Shown here: piece after piece, positions 33,474-42,120 of the stretch
Numbering within the stretch: position 1 is the stretch's first letter
Layout: every line of letters begins with the position of its first letter
Origin: an uncultured Pelagibacteraceae bacterium
GTDB taxonomy: Bacteria > Pseudomonadota > Alphaproteobacteria > Pelagibacterales > Pelagibacteraceae
DNA length: 64,000 bases
Direction: 5' to 3'
Assembly: GCA_902627045.1 (NCBI GenBank)
Contig: CACOHP010000001.1
Coordinates: 1-64,000, forward strand
Made by a program: the position numbers and the translations under genes
The notes under the pieces: generated by a model
The model's input: the letters and a program-made list of their open reading frames with translations, nothing else
Databases searched by the model: none
Told to the model about the DNA's origin: nothing

Positions 33474-34588
33474 TTTAAATCTTTATATAGATTAATAGCA
33501 TATCTATCAGTCATCCCAGATATAAAATCAGAAATTGCTCTAAACTTTTCAACAGTAAGCTCTTTTTTTGAAATAAATTTTTTTGGATTTTTTTTAATCA
33601 TTTCAAAAAGTTTTTTGATAATATATTTTCCTCTGTTATTTTTTTTCAAGACATTTTTGTTATTGTACATTTTTGATTTTAAGAAAAATCTAATCTCATA
33701 ATCAGAATTCTTTATTTTGTCAGAAAAATCTACGGTTAAATCTTTTGTTTTTTTTATATCTTTAGACTCTTTAATCTTATTTCTTTTTAAATTTTTTAAA
33801 GTATTAGATATTAAATCTTTTATCATTATATCAATAGAATCTCTTATGATCTGATATACTGCGATATCGTGGTTATATCTATTTATTTTTCTTTTATATT
33901 TTTCATAAATGTTTTTAAAAAAATCAATTTCAACTAACTCCTCAATTGAAAATAAATTAGCCTTAAGTCCATCTTGTATGTCATGATTATTATAAGCAAT
34001 ATCGTCTGAAATAGCTGCAATTTGAGCTTCTAATGTTGGATATGTTTTAAAATTAATTAAATTCTTAAATTTTTTTGTACCTATTAAATCATTTACTAAA
34101 TTTAAATCCTCTACTGGCCCATTGTGTTTTAAAAGACCCTCCAAGGTCTCAATTGATAAATTTAAACCGTTAAATTTCATATATTTATTTTCTAAAAACA
34201 TCACAATTCTCAATGTTTGCAAATTATGATCGAACCCACCGTGATCAGCCATGCAATCATTTAAAGACTCTTCGCCTGCATGGCCAAATGGAGTATGGCC
34301 TAAGTCATGCGCCAAACTTAAGGTCTCTGTTAGATCTTCATTTAAATTGAAATAACGTGCAATAGACCTTGCGATTTGAGATACCTCCATTGAATGCGTT
34401 ATACGAGTTCGATAATGATCACCCTCTGTGTTTACAAACACTTGGGTCTTATGTTTCAATCTTCTAAACGAAGCGCTATGTATAATTCTATCTCGATCTC
34501 TTTGAAATGGAGATCTATATTTTGAGGGTGTTTCGTAAAATATTCTACCCTTACTTTTGAATAACCCTAACTTTGAGTAATTTTTCAT
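33470..34588 (-). CDS. dgt: deoxyguanosinetriphosphate triphosphohydrolase-like protein
   Basis: RDRDRIIHSASFRRLKHKTQVF, RTRITHSMEVSQIARSI, LAHDLGHTPFGHAGE. Confidence 0.96.
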   Translation of the reverse strand: MKNYSKLGLFKSKGRIFYETPSKYRSPFQRDRDRIIHSASFRRLKHKTQVFVNTEGDHYRTRITHSMEVSQIARSIARYFNLNEDLTETLSLAHDLGHTPFGHAGEESLNDCMADHGGFDHNLQTLRIVMFLENKYMKFNGLNLSIETLEGLLKHNGPVEDLNLVNDLIGTKKFKNLINFKTYPTLEAQIAAISDDIAYNNHDIQDGLKANLFSIEELVEIDFFKNIYEKYKRKINRYNHDIAVYQIIRDSIDIMIKDLISNTLKNLKRNKIKESKDIKKTKDLTVDFSDKIKNSDYEIRFFLKSKMYNNKNVLKKNNRGKYIIKKLFEMIKKNPKKFISKKELTVEKFRAISDFISGMTDRYAINLYKDLK

Positions 34589-34638
34589 CCTTTAAAATAT
34601 AATTTTTAGTATTATATTACTAATATCAGTGATCAATT

Positions 34639-34956
34639 ATGATTAAAGAAATTAAATTTACCGATAAAGCACTAAAACAGATCAATGTTCTTTTATCTAA
34701 AAAAGATAAAGGCTCTTTTTTTAGAATCGCTATCAAAGGCGGTGGTTGCTCGGGTTTTCAATACGAGTTTACCTTTGACAAAGAAAAAAATGATGATGAT
34801 TTAAATTATCAAAATATTTTAATTGATAAAACTTCAGCAGATTTGCTCAAAGGATCTGAAGTTGATTATGTCTCTGAATTAATTGGTGAACAATTTAAGA
34901 TAAATAATCCACAAACAAAGTCATCTTGTGGTTGTGGTGTCTCCTTTTCACTTTAA
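34639..34956 (+). CDS. erpA: A-type Fe-S cluster insertion protein (ErpA/IscA)
   Basis: RIAIKGGGCSGFQYEF and SSCGCGVSF conserved cysteines. Confidence 0.93.
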   Translation: MIKEIKFTDKALKQINVLLSKKDKGSFFRIAIKGGGCSGFQYEFTFDKEKNDDDLNYQNILIDKTSADLLKGSEVDYVSELIGEQFKINNPQTKSSCGCGVSFSL

Positions 34957-35732
34957 TGATAATCTCATCATGGAATGTAAATTCTGTTAGAGCTAGAATT
35001 GAAAATATAAAAAGTTATTTACTGAAATATAAGCCTGATATCTTGATGATGCAGGAAATCAAAACAGAGGACTTAAATTTTCCTTATGATGATTTTTCAT
35101 CTATGGATTATGAAAGCCATGTATTTGGTCAAAAAAGTTATAATGGCGTAGCAATTATTTCTAAAGGGAAATTAAAGAATATCAGAAAAGACCTGATTAA
35201 AGATAAATTAAAACAATCAAGAATAATTTCTGCTGAAATTGAATATAAGAAAAAAATTATTCAATTAATCAATATTTACTCTCCTAATGGTAATCCAGTC
35301 GACACTGAAAAGTATGATTATAAAAAAAAATGGCTCGATGACTTAATTAAACAATTAAAAAATTTAAGTAAAAAAAATCAAAATATCATTCTGGCTGGTG
35401 ATTTTAATATAATACCATCAGCAGAAGATGTATATAATCCAAAAAATTTTGAGGATGATGCTTTGTTCAGATTGGAAATTAGAAAAAAATTAAGAGAAAT
35501 GATTAATTTAGGATTTAATGATGTCTATAGACATTTTAATGAAACAAAAGAAGGTTATACTTTTTGGGATTATATGAGAGGCGCTTGGCAAAAAAATAAT
35601 GGAATGAGAATAGACCATTTTTTAGTCTCAAATTCTCTAATAGATAATATTAAAAGTATCAATATTAATAAAGATCCTAGAGGACGTGAAAAGCCATCAG
35701 ACCACACTCCTATAGAAATAACTTTAGCTTAA
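34956..35732 (+). CDS. xthA: exodeoxyribonuclease III
   Basis: ISSWNVNSVRARI, LMMQEIKTED, LAGDFNIIPS, DHTPIEI; ATG at 34956 overlaps the erpA stop (TAATG) and is preferred to the 34926 start. Confidence 0.95.
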   Translation: MIISSWNVNSVRARIENIKSYLLKYKPDILMMQEIKTEDLNFPYDDFSSMDYESHVFGQKSYNGVAIISKGKLKNIRKDLIKDKLKQSRIISAEIEYKKKIIQLINIYSPNGNPVDTEKYDYKKKWLDDLIKQLKNLSKKNQNIILAGDFNIIPSAEDVYNPKNFEDDALFRLEIRKKLREMINLGFNDVYRHFNETKEGYTFWDYMRGAWQKNNGMRIDHFLVSNSLIDNIKSININKDPRGREKPSDHTPIEITLA

Positions 35733-36793
35733 CAACCTTTAAATGATTTTGACATGTTGCCAATCAAATCAAAATACAAATTTTTTCCAGGATCAAGTGT
35801 AGCTCCTAATGGATCTATTACACCTGTTGCAACATTAGTATCTTTTGCTACAGCTTTGATTATATCTGGATTAAATTGAGGCTCAGAAAATATACAACTC
35901 ACTTTATCATGCTCGATTACTTCTCTAATCTCAGCTAATTGTTCAGCACCTGGCATAACATCAGTATTTACCGTAAAAGCGCCAAGAATATTTATACCAA
36001 ATCTTTTTTCAAAGTATTGATATGCATCGTGAAAAACTATTGATTTGAAATCTTTTTTTAATTCAGATTTAACTTTCTCAGTTAGCTTATCTAAATCTTT
36101 ATGAGCTTTATTTAAATTTGCTTTATATTTTGTCTCATTTTTTTGATCATTTTCAATTAAGTGTTCCGCCATTTCACTTAAAATTATTTTTGCATTCATT
36201 GGATCAAGCCATATATGTGGATCAAACTCTCCATGAGCATGTCCTTCGTGTCCATGACCATGGTCATCGTGATCATCTTTTTTGTGACCTTTTTTATCGT
36301 GATCGTGTTCATCATGACCATGTTCCTTCTCTTTTTTATCATGGTCGTGGTCATCATGATCATCTTCTTTCTTAGCATGATCGTCATGATCATCTTCCTT
36401 ATGCCCATGATCCTCATGACCTTCAAAAATATTTCTTTCTCTAAATTTAAGTTTAGTTAAACCTTTAATTTCCATTAATTCAATTTTTTCAGCTTTTTTT
36501 GCAATAGTTTTTAATGGTTTCTCCAAGAAATTTTCAATGTCCTCTCCTACCCAAAATATAATATCTGCATTTTGAATCATTTTTGCATGCGATGGTTTAA
36601 GAGCAAATCCATGTGGGGATGCATAACCATCAACGATTAAATCTGGTTTACCAACACCATCCATTAGATAACTTGCAAGAGAATGGATTGGTTTTATTGT
36701 TGCAACTACTTTAATTTCAGCGTTTGCTGGTACAAAAATTGTTAAGAATGATAATATTGTTAGAATTAATGGTAATTTTTTTATGTTTTTCAT
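35729..36793 (-). CDS. znuA: zinc ABC transporter substrate-binding protein with His-rich loop
   Basis: TIKPIHSLASYLMDGV, His/Asp-rich insert, GEFDPHIWLDPMNAK, VIDPLG; signal peptide starts at Met 36793, not 36844. Confidence 0.95.
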   Translation of the reverse strand: MKNIKKLPLILTILSFLTIFVPANAEIKVVATIKPIHSLASYLMDGVGKPDLIVDGYASPHGFALKPSHAKMIQNADIIFWVGEDIENFLEKPLKTIAKKAEKIELMEIKGLTKLKFRERNIFEGHEDHGHKEDDHDDHAKKEDDHDDHDHDKKEKEHGHDEHDHDKKGHKKDDHDDHGHGHEGHAHGEFDPHIWLDPMNAKIILSEMAEHLIENDQKNETKYKANLNKAHKDLDKLTEKVKSELKKDFKSIVFHDAYQYFEKRFGINILGAFTVNTDVMPGAEQLAEIREVIEHDKVSCIFSEPQFNPDIIKAVAKDTNVATGVIDPLGATLDPGKNLYFDLIGNMSKSFKGC

Positions 36794-36810
36794 ATGTTGT
36801 ATATTTAGAT

Positions 36811-36825
36811 TGTTATAATATAACA
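36811..36825. promoter_or_regulatory. Zur-box-like palindrome 1 (TGTTATAATATAACA)
   Basis: Perfect 7-1-7 palindrome in the znuA/znuC divergent intergenic region; a Fur-family gene lies in the same cluster. Confidence 0.8.
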
Positions 36826-36828
36826 CTA

Positions 36829-36843
36829 TGTAATAATATAACA
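36829..36843. promoter_or_regulatory. Zur-box-like palindrome 2 (TGTAATAATATAACA)
   Basis: One mismatch from the first box, 18 bp centre-to-centre. Confidence 0.7.
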
Positions 36844-36863
36844 CTTATTAGTCAAGAAATAAA

Positions 36864-37610
36864 ATGAGCACTGATCAAAATATATTAGTAAAATTAAATG
36901 ATGCTGGTTTACAGTTGAACAACAAATGGTTAGTCAAAGGAGTCTCACTACAAGTTGAAAAAGGTAAAATAGTTACTCTCATTGGTCCAAATGGATCTGG
37001 AAAAAGTACAACAGCCAAAATTGCTTTAGGTATTTACAAAAAGATTGATGGTTCAGTTGAAAAATACACCAATAAAGTTGGATATGTTCCACAGAAAATT
37101 TCAATTGATTGGACGTTACCGCTACGAGTAAATGATTTCATGATGTTAACAGAAAGTCTTAATAAAGAGACAATAGATGAAGCTTTATCTTTAACTGGTG
37201 TCATTCATCTGAAAGACAAAAATTTGGGAGATTTATCAGGTGGTGAATTTCAAAGAGTACTACTTGCTAGAGCCATATCAAAAAAACCTGATCTATTAGT
37301 ACTTGATGAACCGGTGCAGGGAGTAGATTTTACTGGTGAAATAGCTTTATACGAACTAATTAAGAAAATTTCAGATGAATTAAGTTGTGGGATCTTATTA
37401 ATTTCACACGACTTACATACAGTTATGAGTGCAACAGACCATGTTGTTTGTTTAAACGGCCATGTTTGTTGCTCAGGGTCTCCAATAGATGTGGCAAAAA
37501 ACAATGAGTACAAAGCTTTATTTGGAGAGCAGGCTTCTCAAATATTGAGTAGATATGAGCATAAGCACGACCATATTCATACAGATGAAGGTGAAATTAA
37601 AAAAAATTAG
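36864..37610 (+). CDS. znuC: zinc ABC transporter ATP-binding protein
   Basis: GPNGSGKSTT, LSGGEFQRVLLARA, LVLDEPVQGVDFTG. Confidence 0.95.
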   Translation: MSTDQNILVKLNDAGLQLNNKWLVKGVSLQVEKGKIVTLIGPNGSGKSTTAKIALGIYKKIDGSVEKYTNKVGYVPQKISIDWTLPLRVNDFMMLTESLNKETIDEALSLTGVIHLKDKNLGDLSGGEFQRVLLARAISKKPDLLVLDEPVQGVDFTGEIALYELIKKISDELSCGILLISHDLHTVMSATDHVVCLNGHVCCSGSPIDVAKNNEYKALFGEQASQILSRYEHKHDHIHTDEGEIKKN

Positions 37611-38414
37611 ATGTTTGATGATTTTTTTATAAGAGCTTTAGTAGCTGGAATTGGAGTTGCTTTTGTAACAGGACCTCTTGGTTGCTTTGTCATATGGAGA
37701 AGGTTATCTTATTTTGGTGACACCTTAGCTCACTCTGCTCTATTGGGAGTGACATTAGCTTTTACTATGGAATTTAATATTGCTATTTCAGTATTTATTA
37801 TTTCCTCGATGATAGCTTTAATTTTGATTCAACTTCAAAAAAAAACGAATTTACCAGGTGATGCTTTGTTGGGTCTTCTAGCTCATTCATCTCTGGCAGT
37901 TGGACTTGTTGTGATTGGTTTTTTAACATTTATCAGGTTTGATATTATGGGATTATTATTTGGAGATATTTTAGCAGTTTCGGTTGATGATTTATTGATA
38001 ATATGGATTGGAGGAGCATTAATCCTTTTAGTTCTAAAATTAATTTGGAAGCCTTTATTCGCTTCAACAGTAAATTATGAACTAGCAGAGGCAGAAGGAT
38101 TAAATCCGGATAGAGCTAAAGCTATATTTACAATTTTAATGGCAGCAATCATCGCTATTTCAATTAAAATGGTTGGATTACTATTAATTACTGGAATGCT
38201 GATTATTCCTGCTGCAATGGCAAGAAATTTATCATCAAGTCCACAAAGTATGGTCATCTATTCAATTATAGGAGGATTGTTATCTGTAATTATAGGATTG
38301 TTCACATCTTTAGAGTTTAATACTTCTTCGGGTCCATCAATTATAACAGCAGCTTTATTATTGTTCATACTTTCATTATTTAAAATAAAACAATCTATTA
38401 AATTGAAAAATTAA
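37611..38414 (+). CDS. znuB: zinc ABC transporter permease
   Basis: ABC-3 permease: GPLGCFVIWRRLSYFGDTLAHSALLGV. Confidence 0.95.
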   Translation: MFDDFFIRALVAGIGVAFVTGPLGCFVIWRRLSYFGDTLAHSALLGVTLAFTMEFNIAISVFIISSMIALILIQLQKKTNLPGDALLGLLAHSSLAVGLVVIGFLTFIRFDIMGLLFGDILAVSVDDLLIIWIGGALILLVLKLIWKPLFASTVNYELAEAEGLNPDRAKAIFTILMAAIIAISIKMVGLLLITGMLIIPAAMARNLSSSPQSMVIYSIIGGLLSVIIGLFTSLEFNTSSGPSIITAALLLFILSLFKIKQSIKLKN

Positions 38415-38429
38415 TGAGGAATCAGTAAA

Positions 38430-38831
38430 ATGAAAACAATGCATAAAGAACATACTCTCACAAAAAATCAGCAAATTATTTTTGATTTAATTGATAAATC
38501 TCCTGAACCAATGAAAGCTTATTCAATCCTTTTTAATGTTCAAAAAAAAGGCATTAAAGCTCCATTACAAGTTTATAGAGCATTAGATAAGCTAGTTGAA
38601 ATAGGAAAAATTCATAAAATTGAAAGTCGAAATGCCTTTATTGCATGTCATAATTCAAGCTGCCAGGTATCAAAAGCTACTGCATTTTCAATCTGTGAGA
38701 TCTGTGAGAAAGTAACAGAAATAAGTAGCACGGGTCTTTCTAAATACTTAGCTAATTTCAAAGACAAAGATGGTATGAAATACAGTAAATATAATCTTGA
38801 GTTTTTTGGATTATGCAAAAAATGTAGATAA
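38430..38831 (+). CDS. zur: Fur-family transcriptional regulator, probable Zur
   Basis: Winged-helix QVYRALDKLVEIGKIHKIESRNAFIAC; CEICEK and CKKC cysteine pairs; next to znuCB. Confidence 0.9.
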   Translation: MKTMHKEHTLTKNQQIIFDLIDKSPEPMKAYSILFNVQKKGIKAPLQVYRALDKLVEIGKIHKIESRNAFIACHNSSCQVSKATAFSICEICEKVTEISSTGLSKYLANFKDKDGMKYSKYNLEFFGLCKKCR

Positions 38832-38875
38832 GTTATTATCTAAAATCTAAATAAAACAAGCTGAAAGGAAAACGT

Positions 38876-39097
38876 ATGTTTATTAAGAAGTATCTTAAAT
38901 GGATAAGCACATTTCTGGTTTTGGTTGGTATTCTATTAACAAACCTAAATATATATCCTTTAAATATTTATTTTCATGGATTAGGAGTTGTTGGATGGAC
39001 TATAGCTGGATTTGTTAGCAAAGATAAAGCAATACTAACTAATTTTGGATTACAAATACCATTATTTTTAATAGGAATTTATAAAATTATTATCTAA
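38876..39097 (+). CDS. small membrane protein, 73 aa
   Basis: TM helices, SD-like AAAGGA upstream, 1-nt overlap with the aquaporin gene. Confidence 0.65.
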   Translation: MFIKKYLKWISTFLVLVGILLTNLNIYPLNIYFHGLGVVGWTIAGFVSKDKAILTNFGLQIPLFLIGIYKIII

Positions 39098-39747
39098 TGA
39101 AAAATACTAACAAAATATTTCTAGGTGAATTTATTGGAAGTAGCTTTTTAGTAATGGTTATTGTTGGATCTGGAATAATGGCTGAAAATCTCACAAATGA
39201 TAATGCTTTAAGATTAACAGCCAATACACTTGCAACTGGAGCTGGTCTATTCGTTTTAATAACTGCTTTTGCAAATATTTCAGGTGCACATTTCAACCCT
39301 TTTGTAAGTTTAGCGATGTTTTTAAGAAAAAAAATCACTGGAAAACTTCTGATCATATATATTCCTGCCCAAATACTTGGTTGTTTGCTTGGTGTTATGT
39401 TGGCCAATGTTTTTTTTGAACACAATATTCTTGAGTTATCAACAAAAAATAGGGATGGCTTTCATATTTTCTTGTCTGAAACAATTGCTACTTTTGGTTT
39501 GATTTTTATTATTTTTGCTACTCTAAAAGATGGCAAAATAACAATAGCTGCAAGTGTAGCAACATATATCATGGCTGGTTATTGGTTCACATCATCAACA
39601 TCTTTTGCAAATCCAGCTGTTGCTATAGCAAGAACTTTTACTGATTCTTTTACAGGAATTAATTACATGAATACACCAACATATATTCTAGCTGAATTTT
39701 TGGGAGCTCTAATAGCTGTATTTTTAATTAAAAAATTAATTAAATAG
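39097..39747 (+). CDS. MIP/aquaporin family channel
   Basis: GAHFNPFVSLAMF (NPA-1 variant) and FANPAVAIAR (NPA-2); GEFIGSSFLVMVIVGSG. Confidence 0.9.
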   Translation: MKNTNKIFLGEFIGSSFLVMVIVGSGIMAENLTNDNALRLTANTLATGAGLFVLITAFANISGAHFNPFVSLAMFLRKKITGKLLIIYIPAQILGCLLGVMLANVFFEHNILELSTKNRDGFHIFLSETIATFGLIFIIFATLKDGKITIAASVATYIMAGYWFTSSTSFANPAVAIARTFTDSFTGINYMNTPTYILAEFLGALIAVFLIKKLIK

Positions 39748-39937
39748 ATGCAACTTTTTTTAGAAATAAAAAATATTATAAACTAGACATTATTATCTAA
39801 TAGTTTATTGATAGACGAATCCCCCACTGATTCTCATATTATTTTATTCTTTTATAGAATTATTTTTATTCTCACATTACATAGATCTCAAGTCATGAAT
39901 CAATAGGAACCGAAAACAATAATATAAAGGAGAAAAA

Positions 39938-40903
39938 ATGGATATGACTTTAATTTATACGGTTATAGGGTTTGCCCTTGCCGGTTATAGCGTTATTGCT
40001 AACGACTCAATTCAAACACTGGGTACATTTATAGCTTCGAAAAAGAAGTGGTTTAAATGGTATACTCTCGCAGGATCTGCGTCAGCTGTTATGATTATTG
40101 CGTTAGCATGGGGATGGTATTCGTATGATGGTGATATTTCTTATGGAAGATTAACTAGAATACCTTATCAAGAAATTCAATGGTATCACGCAGTAGCACC
40201 TGCAATACTATTATTATTAACAAGAATTGGAATACCTGTTTCAACCACCTTTTTAGTTCTTTCAGCATTTGCCTCAACGGTTGTGCTTGAAAAAATGCTT
40301 ATGAAAAGCGTCGTTGGGTATGGTTTAGCAGCAATGGTTGCTTATATTGCCTGGATAGTTGTCTCTAAATTTATTAATGAAAAATTTGATGAAGTAGATG
40401 AAAAATGGGTAGGCTTCTGGAGAAATAGTGTTTGGATTTCTTCTGGTTGGTTATGGTGGGTGTGGTTGTCTCACGATGTGGCTAATATTGCCGTGTATCT
40501 ACCTAGACAATTAGATTTAACATTGCTTTTAATAGTAATGGGTTACTTTACAGCACTGTTATTCTATATTTTCTACATTCAAGGTGGACCAATTCAAAAA
40601 GTTGTTCTTGAAAAAACAGGAACAAGGTACGCAAGATCAGCAACAATTATTAATGTAATTTATGCTGGTGTCTTATTCTACTTTAAAGAACTAAACGATT
40701 TACCTATGTCTACGACATGGGTTTTTGTTGGTTTATTATGTGGAAGAGAACTTGCTATAGCTAGCATGAACAAAGAATATAAGTTGGGTTACGTCTTTCC
40801 ATTAATTGGAAAAGATTTCCTAAAAATGGTATTCGGCTTAACTGTTTCAGTAGGTATAGTGCTTGCAATACATTATATAATAATACCAAACAATTGGTTT
40901 TAA
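39938..40903 (+). CDS. divergent PiT-like (inorganic phosphate transporter family) permease
   Basis: Two-repeat pattern: VIANDSIQTLGTF...GIPVSTTFL and LSHDVANIAVYLP...LPMSTTWVFVG; SD AAAGGAG upstream. Confidence 0.62.
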   Translation: MDMTLIYTVIGFALAGYSVIANDSIQTLGTFIASKKKWFKWYTLAGSASAVMIIALAWGWYSYDGDISYGRLTRIPYQEIQWYHAVAPAILLLLTRIGIPVSTTFLVLSAFASTVVLEKMLMKSVVGYGLAAMVAYIAWIVVSKFINEKFDEVDEKWVGFWRNSVWISSGWLWWVWLSHDVANIAVYLPRQLDLTLLLIVMGYFTALLFYIFYIQGGPIQKVVLEKTGTRYARSATIINVIYAGVLFYFKELNDLPMSTTWVFVGLLCGRELAIASMNKEYKLGYVFPLIGKDFLKMVFGLTVSVGIVLAIHYIIIPNNWF

Positions 40904-40914
40904 ATATATTTTTG

Positions 40915-40942
40915 TGGTCGTGTTAATTATTTAACACGGCCA
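40915..40942. other. 12-bp-stem hairpin spanning the 3' ends of the PiT-like gene and manC
   Basis: TGGTCGTGTTAA-TTAT-TTAACACGGCCA; no good U-tract for a classical terminator. Confidence 0.6.
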
Positions 40943-42120
40943 TAAACGTCCTGGTATCGAACAATATCTGTTTCTTTTAAAATTGAACCTACTTGAGCTT
41001 CAATAATTTTCACTGGTTTTTTGTAGGGATTTTCTATTCTATGGATTGCACCTAATGGAATAAAAATATTTTCATCAGGTTTCATAGTGAAATATTTCTT
41101 ATTTAAAGTAATTTTAGGTTTACCATGAGTAACTACCCAGTGTTCAGCTCTATGATGATGTTTTTGAAGACTTAATATACCTTTTGGTTTTACATATAGT
41201 TCTTTAATCAAAAATTCCTTACCATTAAATAGATTTACATAACTACCCCAAGGTCTATGAAATACATTTTTCTTTTTAAAGTATTGTCTTTTATTTCTTC
41301 CATACATTTTACAAATTTCTTTCCAAGATCCTAAATCAGACCAAGGAATATCTAATTTAATAGCATTTATATCTTTAGTTTTTTCTAATATTGCATAGTC
41401 AAAAGACTTAGCTGTTGTTTTGGTGAATGCTTGTTTATTTAAATAATACACATTACTTTTATATTTTGCTTTTGTTACAGCTTTGTTACAGTTTCGGTAA
41501 ATATTTGGCTGATATTTCTTAAAATTATTAATAATGGAGTCTTTTCTCATATAAAACATTCCAGAATTCCAATAACCTTTTTTACTAATTATTTGTTTAG
41601 CTTTAGCCTCTTTAGGTTTTTCTACAAATCTAGATACTTTATTATTTTTAGTCAAAAAATATCCAAATTCACTAGATGGCATTGTGGGTTTAATACCAAA
41701 AATAAAGATATTATTATGAGTGAGTTTCTTTTGATTTTTTTTGATAGCTTTATTAAATAAACCAACCTTCTCTATTAGATGATCAGCGGCTAAAAACATT
41801 AATGGTTGTTCATTTGGAATATCCTTTATTAATGCAGTACTTAAAATTGCTGGTGCCGTATTTCTTTTAGCTGGCTCTAAAACTATTTTAAATTTTCTAA
41901 TTTTGTGTTTCTTTAAGTGTTGTTTTACTTGTCTTAAATATTTTGCATTGGTACTTATAATTGGAGCATCAAATATAGATGCTTTAACTCTCTCTAAAGT
42001 TTTTCCTAATAAAGTCCAATTACCAAAATCGATAAATTGTTTGGCTTGACGTTTTTTAGCTTTAGGCCAAAGTCTTGTTCCAGCGCCACCACATAAAATA
42101 ACAGGGCGAATTTTCATCAA
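40927..42120 (-). CDS. manC: mannose-1-phosphate guanylyltransferase / phosphomannose isomerase type (ManC)
   Basis: [35 protein letters not shown]-terminal cupin RPWGSYVNL...[10 protein letters not shown]. Confidence 0.93.
   Translation of the reverse strand: MMKIRPVILCGGAGTRLWPKAKKRQAKQFIDFGNWTLLGKTLERVKASIFDAPIISTNAKYLRQVKQHLKKHKIRKFKIVLEPAKRNTAPAILSTALIKDIPNEQPLMFLAADHLIEKVGLFNKAIKKNQKKLTHNNIFIFGIKPTMPSSEFGYFLTKNNKVSRFVEKPKEAKAKQIISKKGYWNSGMFYMRKDSIINNFKKYQPNIYRNCNKAVTKAKYKSNVYYLNKQAFTKTTAKSFDYAILEKTKDINAIKLDIPWSDLGSWKEICKMYGRNKRQYFKKKNVFHRPWGSYVNLFNGKEFLIKELYVKPKGILSLQKHHHRAEHWVVTHGKPKITLNKKYFTMKPDENIFIPLGAIHRIENPYKKPVKIIEAQVGSILKETDIVRYQDVYGRVK

Noticed and set aside
36118-36460. Three overlapping ORFs (85, 76, 81 aa) rich in Met/Thr/Ile or His opposite or within znuA, and CRISPR-like repetition
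   Set aside because: All are frame shadows of the His/Asp-rich znuA codons (cat/gat/atg repeats); no spacers or regular repeat length, so neither genes nor CRISPR.
36793-36844. N-terminal extension MLYYYIVLYYNNLNIQH of znuA in the ORF track
   Set aside because: Encoded by the palindromic operator region; the following MKNIKKLPLILTILSF is a proper signal peptide start.
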